Shown here piece after piece: positions 24,496 through 32,658 of a stretch of DNA of 40,625 bases. The DNA is from an uncultured Prevotellaceae bacterium (lineage in GTDB: Bacteria; Bacteroidota; Bacteroidia; Bacteroidales; Bacteroidaceae), in assembly GCA_947307015.1 (NCBI GenBank), contig CAMZHV010000022.1, positions 1 through 40,625 on the forward strand, given 5' to 3'. Position 1 is the stretch's first letter; the number at the start of each line of letters is the position of its first letter. A model generated the notes under the pieces. The model had not been told where the DNA came from, did not search any database, and worked only from the letters and a program-made list of their open reading frames with translations. The translations under genes and the position numbers were made by a program.

Positions 24496-24699
24496 TTATT
24501 CTTTACAAATATTTTTTATACTTGCCATATATTGGTTGACCAGACTTTCTGGCTCAGGTTTATCAACGCTCAATTCAGTCAACATCTTGGCCACAAGTTT
24601 AGCCTTATCGATGTTCACAAGAACTTTCTCACGTCCTTCTTTGACGGTCTGATTGATTTCGTTTTCAATCAATTTGTACATTTCATCTTGTATTGCCAT
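24496..24699 (-). CDS. Small conserved-looking protein in the dnd-linked cluster
   Basis: 67 residues, largely charged and helical: MAIQDEMYKLIENEINQTV, KEGREKVLVNIDKAKLVAKM, LTELSVDKPEPESLVNQYMA. It sits between the helicase gene (stop at 24712, 12-base gap) and the SMC-like gene (11-base gap), so it is a genuine operon member rather than a chance frame. No domain is recognised. A small subunit bridging the helicase and the ATPase is possible. Confidence 0.75.
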   Translation of the reverse strand: MAIQDEMYKLIENEINQTVKEGREKVLVNIDKAKLVAKMLTELSVDKPEPESLVNQYMASIKNICKE

Positions 24700-24711
24700 A
24701 GTTTTATATTA

Positions 24712-26931
24712 TTAGTTATATTGGTCTTCTTCCGTTTCAAGCATGTCAAACATAGGTATATTCAATGAATCACATACTTGTTTTAGTTCGCCATAAAGTA
24801 TTTGTATCTTATTGTCTGCCAGAGCGGCAAAATTTAAGATTCGCCTAACTTCTCCGGTGAAAAGATTGCGTTCTATGGGAGAGGCAGACTCTGTTACGTC
24901 AGGTGGCATTACAATCAAATCCCAAATATATGCCATATCCTTACCTTTACAAGTTCTCAGTACACGACCACGACGCTGGATAAATTGGCGAGGATTACCT
25001 GTGCTAGATATGAATATTGCATTCTGTGCTTTTGGTATATCCACGCCTTCATCCAAGCATTTCATTGAAAGCAATATTTGTATATCGCCACGCTCAAATG
25101 AATCAAGTATGGATGGGGCATCGTCAAGCCCACTTATATATTGATGATATGAATACTTTCGTTCACGGAACATTTGCGAGTATTCATCTATGATATGGAT
25201 ATCCTCAGGGTCAATATCATAGCTGTCGATTTCTGCATAATCCGGCTCGTAGCCCTCTGGAACAAAAACAAAGGTATAGTTTAAATTGCCTTTCTTCTTC
25301 TGTTTGTCTAGAAGTTCTGCAACTTTCAACTTCTTGTTCGCTGCCTTGTGAATGATTCGTTTTCTAGCCATTAGAAGCATTTCTGCTTCTTTTTTATATT
25401 TTCCAGTATCTGGATCAATGAACTTCCGCAACTTGTCAGTTATGATATTGTATTGTTCCATTTCATCTTCTGTTAGACTGATGAATAACGGATAATACTC
25501 ATAGTGACACAATATAGGTGGGTCGGATTTCCAGATTGCATCTTTCATCGTGAAACGATAAGTATATTTGGGGGGCTCAGAATTGAAGAATTCATAGAGT
25601 TTATTTGAGCCTCCTTCATCGTAAATACGCTCTGGTGTCGCAGAAAGGCCAATTCTATATTTTATATTATATGGTAACTTTTTTATTGGTCCTGCGGCTC
25701 CAAGGTTATGTGCCTCATCAGCAATAAATATGAAGTTTTCAATCCCCTTTGTACTTTTAACAAAATCTTGTATGTATTTGCGGATAAAAGTCGCATAGGT
25801 TGTTATAACAACTATATTCTTGCGTTGATTCAGTAAACTTTTTGTAGTATAGCGAGACAACAGGCTTTTCCAATCTTTTTCAGTATGAGTAGAAATTACG
25901 TTCTGGAAATTGAAATGCCTTACCTCGTCTTCCCATTGAAGTGCTAAAGCCCTTGTTGGGACTACAATCAGAACCTTATAATAACCAGTTTCACGATACT
26001 GTTTAAGCACACAATTCAAGGCTGTGACAGTTTTGCCAGAACCTGTTGCCATAGCAAAAATTCCATTACGATTGTTGTCTAACCATGCTTTGTATGCGTC
26101 TATTTGAATTGAACGTTCTGTTGGGAACGGGAATCGAGGTTCTTGTTCTTTGAACTCCATCTTTTCAACGAGACGGGAGGGGAGTGGCCTCGAAGTGATG
26201 GGGTCTAAAGAATCTATTTCTTTTATTTCACGTAAATCTACTTCATAATCAAGTAATTTTTTGAGTTGTATCCCTCCAAATTTATCTTTGATGTATGATG
26301 TGACTTTACTAAGGGGTATATGTATAAGATGGCTGTTGTCCTGATCCCAATTATCATTGAATTTATTCTCTAAATCTTTTACATATTCAGAAGTCTTCCA
26401 TGAAGTAAAAGCTGTTATTGTTTCTCCATTCAGTTCCATTGCAGTTTGAGAGAAATTTGCAGATCCAATAAAAGCCACCTTATTCCCATCTTCATCTATA
26501 AAAACTCCGTATTTATCATGCCCAAGTCCACCTTGGGGAGAAACTGTTGCTACAAAATCAATTCTGCCAATCGATATAAGGTATGAGAAACATCTAAAAA
26601 ATTGTTCATCTTGACGAGATAATGTGTCGCACAGTCGTGTTACGTCATTTAATATCCGGTCCTCATATTCATCAATAATTCCAGATTGTCCTTTCTCAAT
26701 TGCAATTTTATCTTTTTCGCTCAAAATGTGATTGATTACAACGCGCATCTTGCCACCGTTCGCAATAAATAATGCGAAGCCATAGGCCAAACAGCGGATT
26801 CCAGAAGTTGAAAAATATCCCAAACCGAGGTCGAACGATTTACTTTCAATCAATGCCTCAGTAAAGAATTCTTTTGGTTCGTGCTGCAAACCAGTAGAAT
26901 AGGTTAGTTCAAAATTGCAATCTCTCAACAT
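24712..26931 (-). CDS. Phospholipase D-like nuclease / SF2 DEAH helicase fusion
   Basis: 739 residues. The N-terminal 200 are a phospholipase D-type domain with one HxK motif (His138, Lys140 in GLGHDKYGVFIDEDG) and FIGSANFSQTAMELNGE after it. The rest is a superfamily 2 helicase: ATGSGKTVTALN (Walker A, about 294), VVPTRALALQWEDEV, ADEAHNLGA (DEAH, 405-408), IGLSATPERIYDEGG, LSMKCLDEGVDIP, FIQRRGRVLRT. Such fusions occur in restriction and defence loci and move on and may cut DNA. The start overlaps dndE's stop by seven bases, tying it to the phosphorothioation genes. No DndF/G/H homologue is present, so this is the likely effector enzyme. Confidence 0.92.
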   Translation of the reverse strand: MLRDCNFELTYSTGLQHEPKEFFTEALIESKSFDLGLGYFSTSGIRCLAYGFALFIANGGKMRVVINHILSEKDKIAIEKGQSGIIDEYEDRILNDVTRLCDTLSRQDEQFFRCFSYLISIGRIDFVATVSPQGGLGHDKYGVFIDEDGNKVAFIGSANFSQTAMELNGETITAFTSWKTSEYVKDLENKFNDNWDQDNSHLIHIPLSKVTSYIKDKFGGIQLKKLLDYEVDLREIKEIDSLDPITSRPLPSRLVEKMEFKEQEPRFPFPTERSIQIDAYKAWLDNNRNGIFAMATGSGKTVTALNCVLKQYRETGYYKVLIVVPTRALALQWEDEVRHFNFQNVISTHTEKDWKSLLSRYTTKSLLNQRKNIVVITTYATFIRKYIQDFVKSTKGIENFIFIADEAHNLGAAGPIKKLPYNIKYRIGLSATPERIYDEGGSNKLYEFFNSEPPKYTYRFTMKDAIWKSDPPILCHYEYYPLFISLTEDEMEQYNIITDKLRKFIDPDTGKYKKEAEMLLMARKRIIHKAANKKLKVAELLDKQKKKGNLNYTFVFVPEGYEPDYAEIDSYDIDPEDIHIIDEYSQMFRERKYSYHQYISGLDDAPSILDSFERGDIQILLSMKCLDEGVDIPKAQNAIFISSTGNPRQFIQRRGRVLRTCKGKDMAYIWDLIVMPPDVTESASPIERNLFTGEVRRILNFAALADNKIQILYGELKQVCDSLNIPMFDMLETEEDQYN

Positions 26932-27320
26932 ATTTCACTTAATCCATCTTGAATTTTATCAAACAGATAATCAAATCCGACAAGATTTGGATTATCTTTC
27001 ACATCTGCCATAATGCGCTCCAATCCATCATCAAGATGAAGCTTGAAGTATCGAGGTAGGTCTTTGTTGGTCGTTCGAATATTATAATGCTTTGCCATGA
27101 TTGCTAAATACATTGGATAAAGAGAACCAAAAAGCACATTCTTAGAATATTCTTTTCCACCAGAATCTTTTACGTCCATCGGAGAAAAATGCACGCCACT
27201 TTGGAGCGAATATGCAATAGCAATTCGAGCAATCACATTTTCTGCGCCTAAAGCAAACTTTCTTGTCAGGATAGTTACTGCTTCTTTATTTTTTGAACTT
27301 GTCTTTATTTGTGTAAACAT
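26925..27320 (-). CDS. dndE: DNA phosphorothioation protein DndE
   Basis: 131 residues, about the usual DndE length (110-130). Features: TILTRKFALGAENVIARIAI, AYSLQSGVHFSP, then the KDSGGKEYSKNVLFG segment, which matches the lysine/glycine-rich core of DndE, and a C-terminal YFKLHLDDGLERI helix pair. Known DndE proteins bind nicked DNA and are required for sulfur insertion. The gene lies two bases after dndD's stop and overlaps the helicase start by seven bases. Confidence 0.88.
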   Translation of the reverse strand: MFTQIKTSSKNKEAVTILTRKFALGAENVIARIAIAYSLQSGVHFSPMDVKDSGGKEYSKNVLFGSLYPMYLAIMAKHYNIRTTNKDLPRYFKLHLDDGLERIMADVKDNPNLVGFDYLFDKIQDGLSEIC

Positions 27321-27322
27321 CT

Positions 27323-29437
27323 TTATTCCTTCATAAATGATTCTAAATCAACAGATTCAATGTGTGAATGAGTAATATCATTCTTTATCAAATATGTAGC
27401 CTTTACAAGTGGTTTCATCACCTCATATTCTTCTGCTGTAAGCTCTTTGTGAAGCAAAGGGAAGAGAACCACCTGTTTGGATATGTGTGGGTAGAATTCT
27501 GTTATTATTTTGGTTGCATGACTCTTATCGAATTTCTGTAAAGGAGAGTCTATGAAAACAGGGAATTGAATGCCTGATTCATCTACAAGGGCTTTAAGTA
27601 TAGATGTAGCATAAAGTTGTTGCTCTCCTTTAGAAAGAGAGTCCTTGCTGATAAGCCTTCCTTCTACAGAAAATAGGTCTATATCCATATCTTCCCCATC
27701 AATGATAACTTCTACACGACCTATGAAATCTTCCTTATGCATAAGCGTGTTTAGAGTAGCCTTAATCCGGCGTTCGAGGGAATATTTTTTTTCAAGCTTC
27801 AAGGCTATGAGGAAAGATGAGAGTTCAGATATAAGTTGTTCAGCCAAAGCATCTTTCTTTGCATCACTATCATCCAGACTGACTATTTTGCTTAGTTCTG
27901 CAACGCGTTTTCTAGTGGTAGCTAGTTCTTGTGTTAATGTGCCAATATCTTCATGTATTAACCGAATTCCTTGATCTGCGAATTCTATTACGGCTTCCAT
28001 CGAATTCTTTTTTGAACGCAAATCCTTAATCAACTCATCCTTTTCCTTGCTTTGAATATTAGATAATTTGCGACTATTCCGTTCCAGTATCTGTTTGTTC
28101 TTCCGATAATCGTCAGTCAAATGTTCAAATTCAGTCCTATAAGTTGTAATGATATTGTTGTAGACAGCAGAGAATTCTTCATAATCAGATTCTGAAAGAA
28201 CAAGTATCGCCTCTTCTGTGCAAGTCTCCCCCTTGTATTTCTCCAAGAGTTCCTGGACCCTATCAATCAATTCACTCTTAGAATTATTGTCTAAATGGGA
28301 ATGTTCAAACATCAACATCAAATCTGATGTTATCTGACTAACTACTAAATTCCTACTTAGTTGTTCATTATTGGCAGCTCTTAATTTATAATCATGCTCT
28401 ATTTGTTCACGAGTTTCCTTTAATAACCTTCCAGTAATAGCAAAGGGAGCGTATTCGAGGAATTTATGGAGTTTTCGCTTATCCTCTTCATATTGAATTT
28501 TTGAAGCTTCAATGACTTTCTCTAATCTTTTTATTTCCGCTGTTGTTGTGTCATTTCCCTCGCGCATTAGCTGCAATTGAAGCGCCTCGTCTTCTTTGCG
28601 TAACTGTAACAATTCTTCTTCTTGTTTCTTTTGCTCGACTCTCTTGTCCAGTATCTGTTGCTCAAGAAGAGCCTGATGGTCCATAATTTTAATAAGATTG
28701 TCACGAGCTATGCTATCAGAAGATTTTCTTCGTAAACGTAGGCGGACATTTTCAAGGTTTTTCTTTAAATCCTCGTATTTGCTAACTCCTAAAACCTCGT
28801 TATATGCTGAGCAAAGTCGGCGTCTCTCTGTTGCTGTGGTTGTTTCGGCTAAGGCCACAATCTGCTCTGAATCGAAGAAGAAGAATCTTGCAATATCTTT
28901 GCTCAGTATGAAATCGTTAATGAATACTTCAGCCCCGATTGTGGTCGTTAATTCATTTAGCTTGCCATCGATAAGTATCTTAACTTCTTCTTTCTCTAAA
29001 AGCATGTCATATGATCTTATTACTTCCAGAGAAGTGCAAGGTAGAGAAGGAATAATTACATCTTCAAAATTAATGCTAACACAATAGGTTGAGAACGACT
29101 TTACGTATTCAGTATTTAGAGAATAGCCCCTCTTCTTAATTTTATCTTTCACTTTTTCATCAAGTGATTCAAACTTCACTCTTGTTTTGCTATTCAGATT
29201 GCTTTTCAGGAAGGTGTTGTATCCGCTATTAGCAATATCTTTTCGTACTTCAGCCTCTACTTCTGATATTAAACGACCATATAAGCACCATATCAAAGAA
29301 TGAAGAAATGTTGTCTTGCCAAAACCATTTTCTCCAGAAATGAGGAAAATAGTCTTGTCATCATCTTGTGGGAAAGAAATAGTGTTTTTCCCTTCGTAAA
29401 GACGGTAATTGTTAAGCGTGATATTTCGAATAATCAT
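27323..29437 (-). CDS. dndD: DNA phosphorothioation ATPase DndD
   Basis: 704 residues. MIIRNITLNNYRLYEGKNTI is followed by Walker A SGENGFGKTTFLH (about 34-46) and a long coiled coil (roughly 210-560, EEQILDKRVEQKKQEEELL and similar). The ABC signature DSLSKGEQQLYATS is at about 599-612, and Walker B FPVFIDSPLQKFD follows at about 625. This is the SMC/Rad50-like architecture of DndD, which supplies ATPase-driven DNA remodelling for sulfur insertion. It overlaps dndC's stop by four bases and is followed by dndE, the classical dndC-dndD-dndE order. No hook Cys pair is seen, unlike the second ATPase at 22325. Confidence 0.93.
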   Translation of the reverse strand: MIIRNITLNNYRLYEGKNTISFPQDDDKTIFLISGENGFGKTTFLHSLIWCLYGRLISEVEAEVRKDIANSGYNTFLKSNLNSKTRVKFESLDEKVKDKIKKRGYSLNTEYVKSFSTYCVSINFEDVIIPSLPCTSLEVIRSYDMLLEKEEVKILIDGKLNELTTTIGAEVFINDFILSKDIARFFFFDSEQIVALAETTTATERRRLCSAYNEVLGVSKYEDLKKNLENVRLRLRRKSSDSIARDNLIKIMDHQALLEQQILDKRVEQKKQEEELLQLRKEDEALQLQLMREGNDTTTAEIKRLEKVIEASKIQYEEDKRKLHKFLEYAPFAITGRLLKETREQIEHDYKLRAANNEQLSRNLVVSQITSDLMLMFEHSHLDNNSKSELIDRVQELLEKYKGETCTEEAILVLSESDYEEFSAVYNNIITTYRTEFEHLTDDYRKNKQILERNSRKLSNIQSKEKDELIKDLRSKKNSMEAVIEFADQGIRLIHEDIGTLTQELATTRKRVAELSKIVSLDDSDAKKDALAEQLISELSSFLIALKLEKKYSLERRIKATLNTLMHKEDFIGRVEVIIDGEDMDIDLFSVEGRLISKDSLSKGEQQLYATSILKALVDESGIQFPVFIDSPLQKFDKSHATKIITEFYPHISKQVVLFPLLHKELTAEEYEVMKPLVKATYLIKNDITHSHIESVDLESFMKE

Positions 29438-30777
29438 ACTGTTACCTCCTTTACAAATGATTCAAGCCTTGCATCGAGGTCAGTTTGTAGACCATATTTT
29501 CTCATAAGAAGAACTTTATTCTTTTGCAAAGCTAATAGTTGTTGTATCAGTTGATAGTGACTGGGATTATCGTTACAAGCCTTTTCCAATAATAAACGCT
29601 CTTGTAAGTTTATGTTTGTGTTAGGTATGTTGAATCCATATACCTCATTATAAATGTCATTTACGGTTGTGGAAAAGTTCCCATCACGATACCAGAGCAC
29701 TTGGATAGCAATAAGTTCTTGGTTGGTTATCAAATCTATACTGGAGCGATATGCTTGTGTTTCTTTCTGAACAGTCAATAGTTCTCTCATCAACTGAATC
29801 CTATACTCCATTGTATAGTTTCCAAGATTGTGCCCAGTTTCATCAACGGCTGCTTGGCCATTTCTACGTGTTGAGCAACGCAGTTCTGAGACATTACGAT
29901 TGGCAACTAATCTGTCTCTAAATTCCAACAAGGGTTTCATCCACTCAACGCCATTTTTTATAAGTGAAGACATGGATTTGTCTTCCTTAACAACAGTGCA
30001 TATCCAGCAACCAAAACGACTTTGGCCACATGAGCGATGACTATCGTCAGTCACAACGGTAGGACATTCGTAATCGTCTGCAGAGGCGTCAAGATATATC
30101 TTGAAGAGGATTTCATTATTAAAACCCCAAGGTGAAGGGATTGTGTTTATTATCCACCAAATCTCTTCCAGCATCAACTCTTTTATGGGGGCATAGGTAT
30201 ATGTGTTGGGATTTAGGGGATGCTTGGATAATCTATGCCCTTTGATTTCATGACGTTTAATAGATCGTTCGCGCTGTTGGCTTTCTGACAATCTCGTTCC
30301 AACAAGTACAATCGCTTCGCCATCAGCTGCAACTTGTTCAGTTATAAAAGTGGTAGTTGGCTTTATTTTCATTTTTTCCGTACAGAAACGGAACGAATTG
30401 TTAGGGGCTGGATAGCCTTTGCCAATTACGCAACACCAAAATGAATCTTCTAATTCTGGCGTTGTTGTTGCAACAGAAACAGGCATCTCTTGCTCTTTGG
30501 CAGCTTTTGCTATCAGGTCTAAAACCTTGGTAACATATTCCTCAATGATAGGATTCTCCACCATTGTATCATTGCATACCACATGAACATTACGATTCAA
30601 GGGTTTGCCTTCTTCACGCAACCTCAGTAGGGCAATCCAAACTAGAGTAAGCAGTACTGTAGAGTCTTTACCACCACTAAATCCTATAATCCAAGGACGG
30701 GTGTAACGATCCTCTTCCAAATACTGGTCTTTTAACTCATCTATTATCGCTTCAACGCGTTTGCTTTTGATAGTCAT
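29434..30777 (-). CDS. dndC: DNA phosphorothioation protein DndC (PAPS reductase-like)
   Basis: About 447 residues from the ATG at 30775-30777 (MTIKSKRVEAIIDELKDQYL). The longer frame to 30930 crosses the structured leader and adds nothing family-like. The PP-loop IIGFSGGKDSTVLLTLVW (34-40 core) belongs to the PAPS reductase/ATP pyrophosphatase family. FRFCTEKMKIKP follows, then the Cys cluster RSCGQSRFGCWICTVVKED (Cys250, 257, 260) and Cys301, expected to hold a 4Fe-4S cluster. DndC activates sulfur or the DNA backbone in phosphorothioation. It leads the seven-gene cluster. No DndA cysteine desulfurase is nearby, so a host IscS-type enzyme would have to supply sulfur. Confidence 0.94.
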   Translation of the reverse strand: MTIKSKRVEAIIDELKDQYLEEDRYTRPWIIGFSGGKDSTVLLTLVWIALLRLREEGKPLNRNVHVVCNDTMVENPIIEEYVTKVLDLIAKAAKEQEMPVSVATTTPELEDSFWCCVIGKGYPAPNNSFRFCTEKMKIKPTTTFITEQVAADGEAIVLVGTRLSESQQRERSIKRHEIKGHRLSKHPLNPNTYTYAPIKELMLEEIWWIINTIPSPWGFNNEILFKIYLDASADDYECPTVVTDDSHRSCGQSRFGCWICTVVKEDKSMSSLIKNGVEWMKPLLEFRDRLVANRNVSELRCSTRRNGQAAVDETGHNLGNYTMEYRIQLMRELLTVQKETQAYRSSIDLITNQELIAIQVLWYRDGNFSTTVNDIYNEVYGFNIPNTNINLQERLLLEKACNDNPSHYQLIQQLLALQKNKVLLMRKYGLQTDLDARLESFVKEVTV

Positions 30778-31062
30778 GGTTTTTAAGTTCCGTAATAGGC
30801 AAAAAGAACGTACCCTCCTCTTATGATATTTCCTTTCTGCAACCTGTCCTGGAATTGAGGTATGGAACGAAATACAGAGAAAGGGCACGCCTACTACGGC
30901 GTACCTAACTTCCTCCAAGGCTCGTTCCATTAAAGTTTTCCAGGACTTTTGCAGATGAAACCTCTTCAGATAGTAGATACTACTCTACTTGCCAGTAAGA
31001 TTCGATTAGGCCCCTTCGCTAAGGTTTTCCCATCGGTATAAAGCCAATTCGTGCCCTTTCGG
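30778..31062 (-). promoter_or_regulatory. Long structured leader of the dnd operon
   Basis: Between the promoter and dndC lie about 285 bases with several possible RNA hairpins. A nested four-stem structure occupies 30837-30954: CTGCAA/TTGCAG (30837, 30949), GTCCTGGAA/TTCCAGGAC (30846, 30938), ATGGAACGA/TCGTTCCAT (30862, 30922) and GGCACGCC/GGCGTACC (30884, 30898). Smaller stems sit at 30972-30989 (AGTAGA/TCTACT) and 31013-31024. An open frame through it is probably accidental. It may be a regulatory leader, a processed RNA or an inserted palindromic element. Confidence 0.6.
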
Positions 31063-31065
31063 GCA

Positions 31066-31098
31066 CAAAGTTAATACTTTTTTGCGAGAGTGAGCAAA
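31066..31098 (-). promoter_or_regulatory. Promoter of the dnd operon, with hairpin at the predicted mRNA start
   Basis: On the minus strand TTTG (31095-31098), 21 bases, then TAACTTTG (31066-31073): a full match to the Bacteroidetes TTTG-N19-21-TAnnTTTG promoter. Directly after it the palindrome GTGCCCGAAAGGGCAC (31051-31066) would form a 5' hairpin on the transcript. It lies about 290 bases upstream of dndC and drives all seven genes, as no other promoter-sized gap exists in the cluster. Confidence 0.75.
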
Positions 31099-31259
31099 AA
31101 AGTCAAGAAAAGTTGATAATAAATTGTTGGGATTGTTGAAAAGAAGGAATGAATAAGGGCGGCAATCTCTCTAACCGCCATCGTAGTTCATTGCTTTTCT
31201 CTTTTTCGGTGTTGTCCTTATCCTCCTGATATTCCTAATATATGCTGTGCGTTCATTTA

Positions 31260-31463
31260 TTATATTAGTTCTTTCAGTTGTTCGAGTTTTCCCAAAGCAT
31301 TGCCATACTCTTTAGGAGACTGTATTTGGTTCGTCGGCAACGAACCAAATATCGGCATCCACTCTTCGTAGAACCTGCACATCTTCTTAATATTCCCTTT
31401 CGAGAAGCCGCGAAGGCCAGGCATTTCTTGTTGCAATAGTATAGATTGTTCCATTTCATTCAT
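31260..31463 (-). pseudogene. DUF1016 (YhcG-type nuclease) N-terminal fragment
   Basis: 67 residues: LLQQEMPGLRGFSKGNIKKM followed by CRFYEEWMPIFGSLP. The GFSxxNxxxMxxFYEEW pattern is typical of the DUF1016 N-terminal domain, which in full-length proteins precedes a PD-(D/E)XK nuclease domain. Here the frame ends after 67 codons and no nuclease part follows, so it is probably a remnant of another defence-type gene. Just upstream another short frame (31464-31560) reads VILSNYNNVDARTLLAIIKK, of unknown origin. Confidence 0.6.
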
Positions 31464-31814
31464 TTGCTCATCTTCTTCTTTATGATTGCCAATAACGTCC
31501 GGGCATCAACATTGTTGTAGTTGGATAGGATAACCTCGGCATTTTGAGCCTCAAAAGACCCTTTTGCTTCCGCTTTCGTGGTTAGGACGGGGCAAAGATA
31601 TATCTTTTTAATGAATAATGAAAAAATAAGAAATAAAAAATAAGAATTAATGAGGAGTGATGATTGATTTTTGTAAAAAGGGCGAAAGAAGGAGGAAGGA
31701 ACATCCCTTTAGAAAATCTCTTTTCATTTTTCCCTTTCCCTTGGGTTACTTTCTTGTCCTTCCTGCATCAAGGGTAAACAAAGACATTTGTTCAACCTCA
31801 AAAAAATTACGACT
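31464..31814. other. Intergenic region at the right island edge
   Basis: It holds a minus-strand TATCTTTG element at 31593-31600, upstream of the DUF1016 fragment, and an AT-rich stretch around 31610-31660. The transition to backbone composition occurs here. No complete gene is seen. Confidence 0.4.
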
Positions 31815-32132
31815 ATGTTACTTTCCACAACTCCGACCATCGAAGGTCACCCCATTCGCGAATATAAAGGTGTCGTCACGGGCGAGACCATCATCGGCGC
31901 TAATGTTTTCAAGGATTTTATGGCAGGCCTTACCGACTTCTTCGGCGGTCGTAGCAGCTCTTACGAGAAGGTGCTGATTGAAGCTAAAGATACCGCTATG
32001 CAGGAGATGATGCAACGTGCATCAGCCCTTGGTGCTAACGCAGTTGTCGGCATTGATGTTGACTACGAGACTATCGGCGCCAATGGTTCTATGCTGATGG
32101 TAGCTACCAGCGGCACTGCCGTCGTCATCTGA
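31815..32132 (+). CDS. YbjQ/UPF0145 family protein
   Basis: 105 residues from the ATG at 31815; an in-frame TTG at 31788 is a weaker start. [20 protein letters not shown] and [20 protein letters not shown] are followed by [20 protein letters not shown] and [20 protein letters not shown]. These match the YbjQ (DUF74, heavy-metal-binding-like) family, whose members form compact pentamers. The cellular role is not established. The gene converges on hslR and overlaps its stop by eight bases. Confidence 0.9.
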   Translation: MLLSTTPTIEGHPIREYKGVVTGETIIGANVFKDFMAGLTDFFGGRSSSYEKVLIEAKDTAMQEMMQRASALGANAVVGIDVDYETIGANGSMLMVATSGTAVVI

Positions 32133-32658
32133 CGGCTTCGTCGTCCTCCTCTTCATCGTCGTCACCGAGGTCGAAATCGAAATCTCCAAAGAAAGTAGGT
32201 ATGTCGGCCGCGGTGGCGGCGTAGTCGTCGAGGGCGCGGCGATCCTTCTTTGTGGGACGTCCTGTGCCACGCGCACGTCCTACGAAGCCGCTGATGCGAT
32301 TCATTTCCAACAGTTCGTATTGCTCAGGTGCCGTGACGTTCTCGAGGATTTCAGGAATGAGCTTGGCACCTACGCGGTGTTCGATGGCCTGTAGGATGCG
32401 GAAGGAGTAGGTCACGGGTGGCTTGCGGACATCGATGATGTTGCCGACCTTCACGGTGCGCGACGGTTTCATCTGTGCGCCCCCGATACTGACCTGTCCG
32501 CGTTTGCAGGCGGCAGCGGCGAGGGTGCGGGTCTTGAAGATGCGGGCTGCCCACAGCCAGCGGTCAAGGCGGGCTGAAGACCCACCCCGCCCGTTGGGCA
32601 CCCCTCCCGTCAGGGAGGGGAGGGGCTGGCGCGATGTAGGATTATTTTTGACTTTCAT
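32125..32658 (-). CDS. hslR: S4-domain RNA-binding protein, Hsp15-like
   Basis: 177 residues. The core [60 protein letters not shown] is the S4 domain of Hsp15/HslR. That protein binds free 50S subunits carrying nascent chains and rescues stalled translation. The C-terminal tail is acidic ([16 protein letters not shown]). The first 25 residues ([20 protein letters not shown]) are encoded by a GC-rich repeat element at 32577-32632 and are unlike the family, so translation may start within or after it. It overlaps the DUF559 stop by 17 bases. Confidence 0.88.
   Translation of the reverse strand: MKVKNNPTSRQPLPSLTGGVPNGRGGSSARLDRWLWAARIFKTRTLAAAACKRGQVSIGGAQMKPSRTVKVGNIIDVRKPPVTYSFRILQAIEHRVGAKLIPEILENVTAPEQYELLEMNRISGFVGRARGTGRPTKKDRRALDDYAATAADIPTFFGDFDFDLGDDDEEEDDEAVR
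32577..32632. repeat. GC-rich palindromic element at the 5' end of hslR
   Basis: GAAGACCCACCCCGCCCG, then CCCCTCCCGTCAGGGAGGGG and AGGGGCTGG. The same family as in uvrA and mfd. Here it supplies the N-terminal codons of the S4 protein. Confidence 0.8.

Larger units (their letters stand above)
20817..31600. mobile_element. AT-rich accessory (defence) island
   Basis: This stretch is visibly richer in A+T than uvrA/mfd to its left and hslR/rplY to its right, and it shows none of the GC-rich repeat elements common in the flanks. It carries a complete phosphorothioation-type cluster with decayed genes at both ends. I found no integrase, tRNA target or flanking direct repeat, so the way it entered is unknown and the edges are approximate. 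Confidence 0.6.

Noticed and set aside
21607..30777. Classical Dnd restriction with DndFGH
   Set aside because: None of the four downstream genes has the DndF/G/H layout I would expect. The PLD-helicase plus hook-ATPase composition is different.
30778..30930. N-terminal extension of DndC
   Set aside because: The extra 51 codons cross the nested palindrome in the leader and do not resemble DndC proteins. The ATG at 30777 begins directly with the family-like helix.
30837..30954. Retron or group II intron in the dnd leader
   Set aside because: There is no reverse transcriptase gene and no recognisable intron domain V. Only a nested hairpin can be supported.
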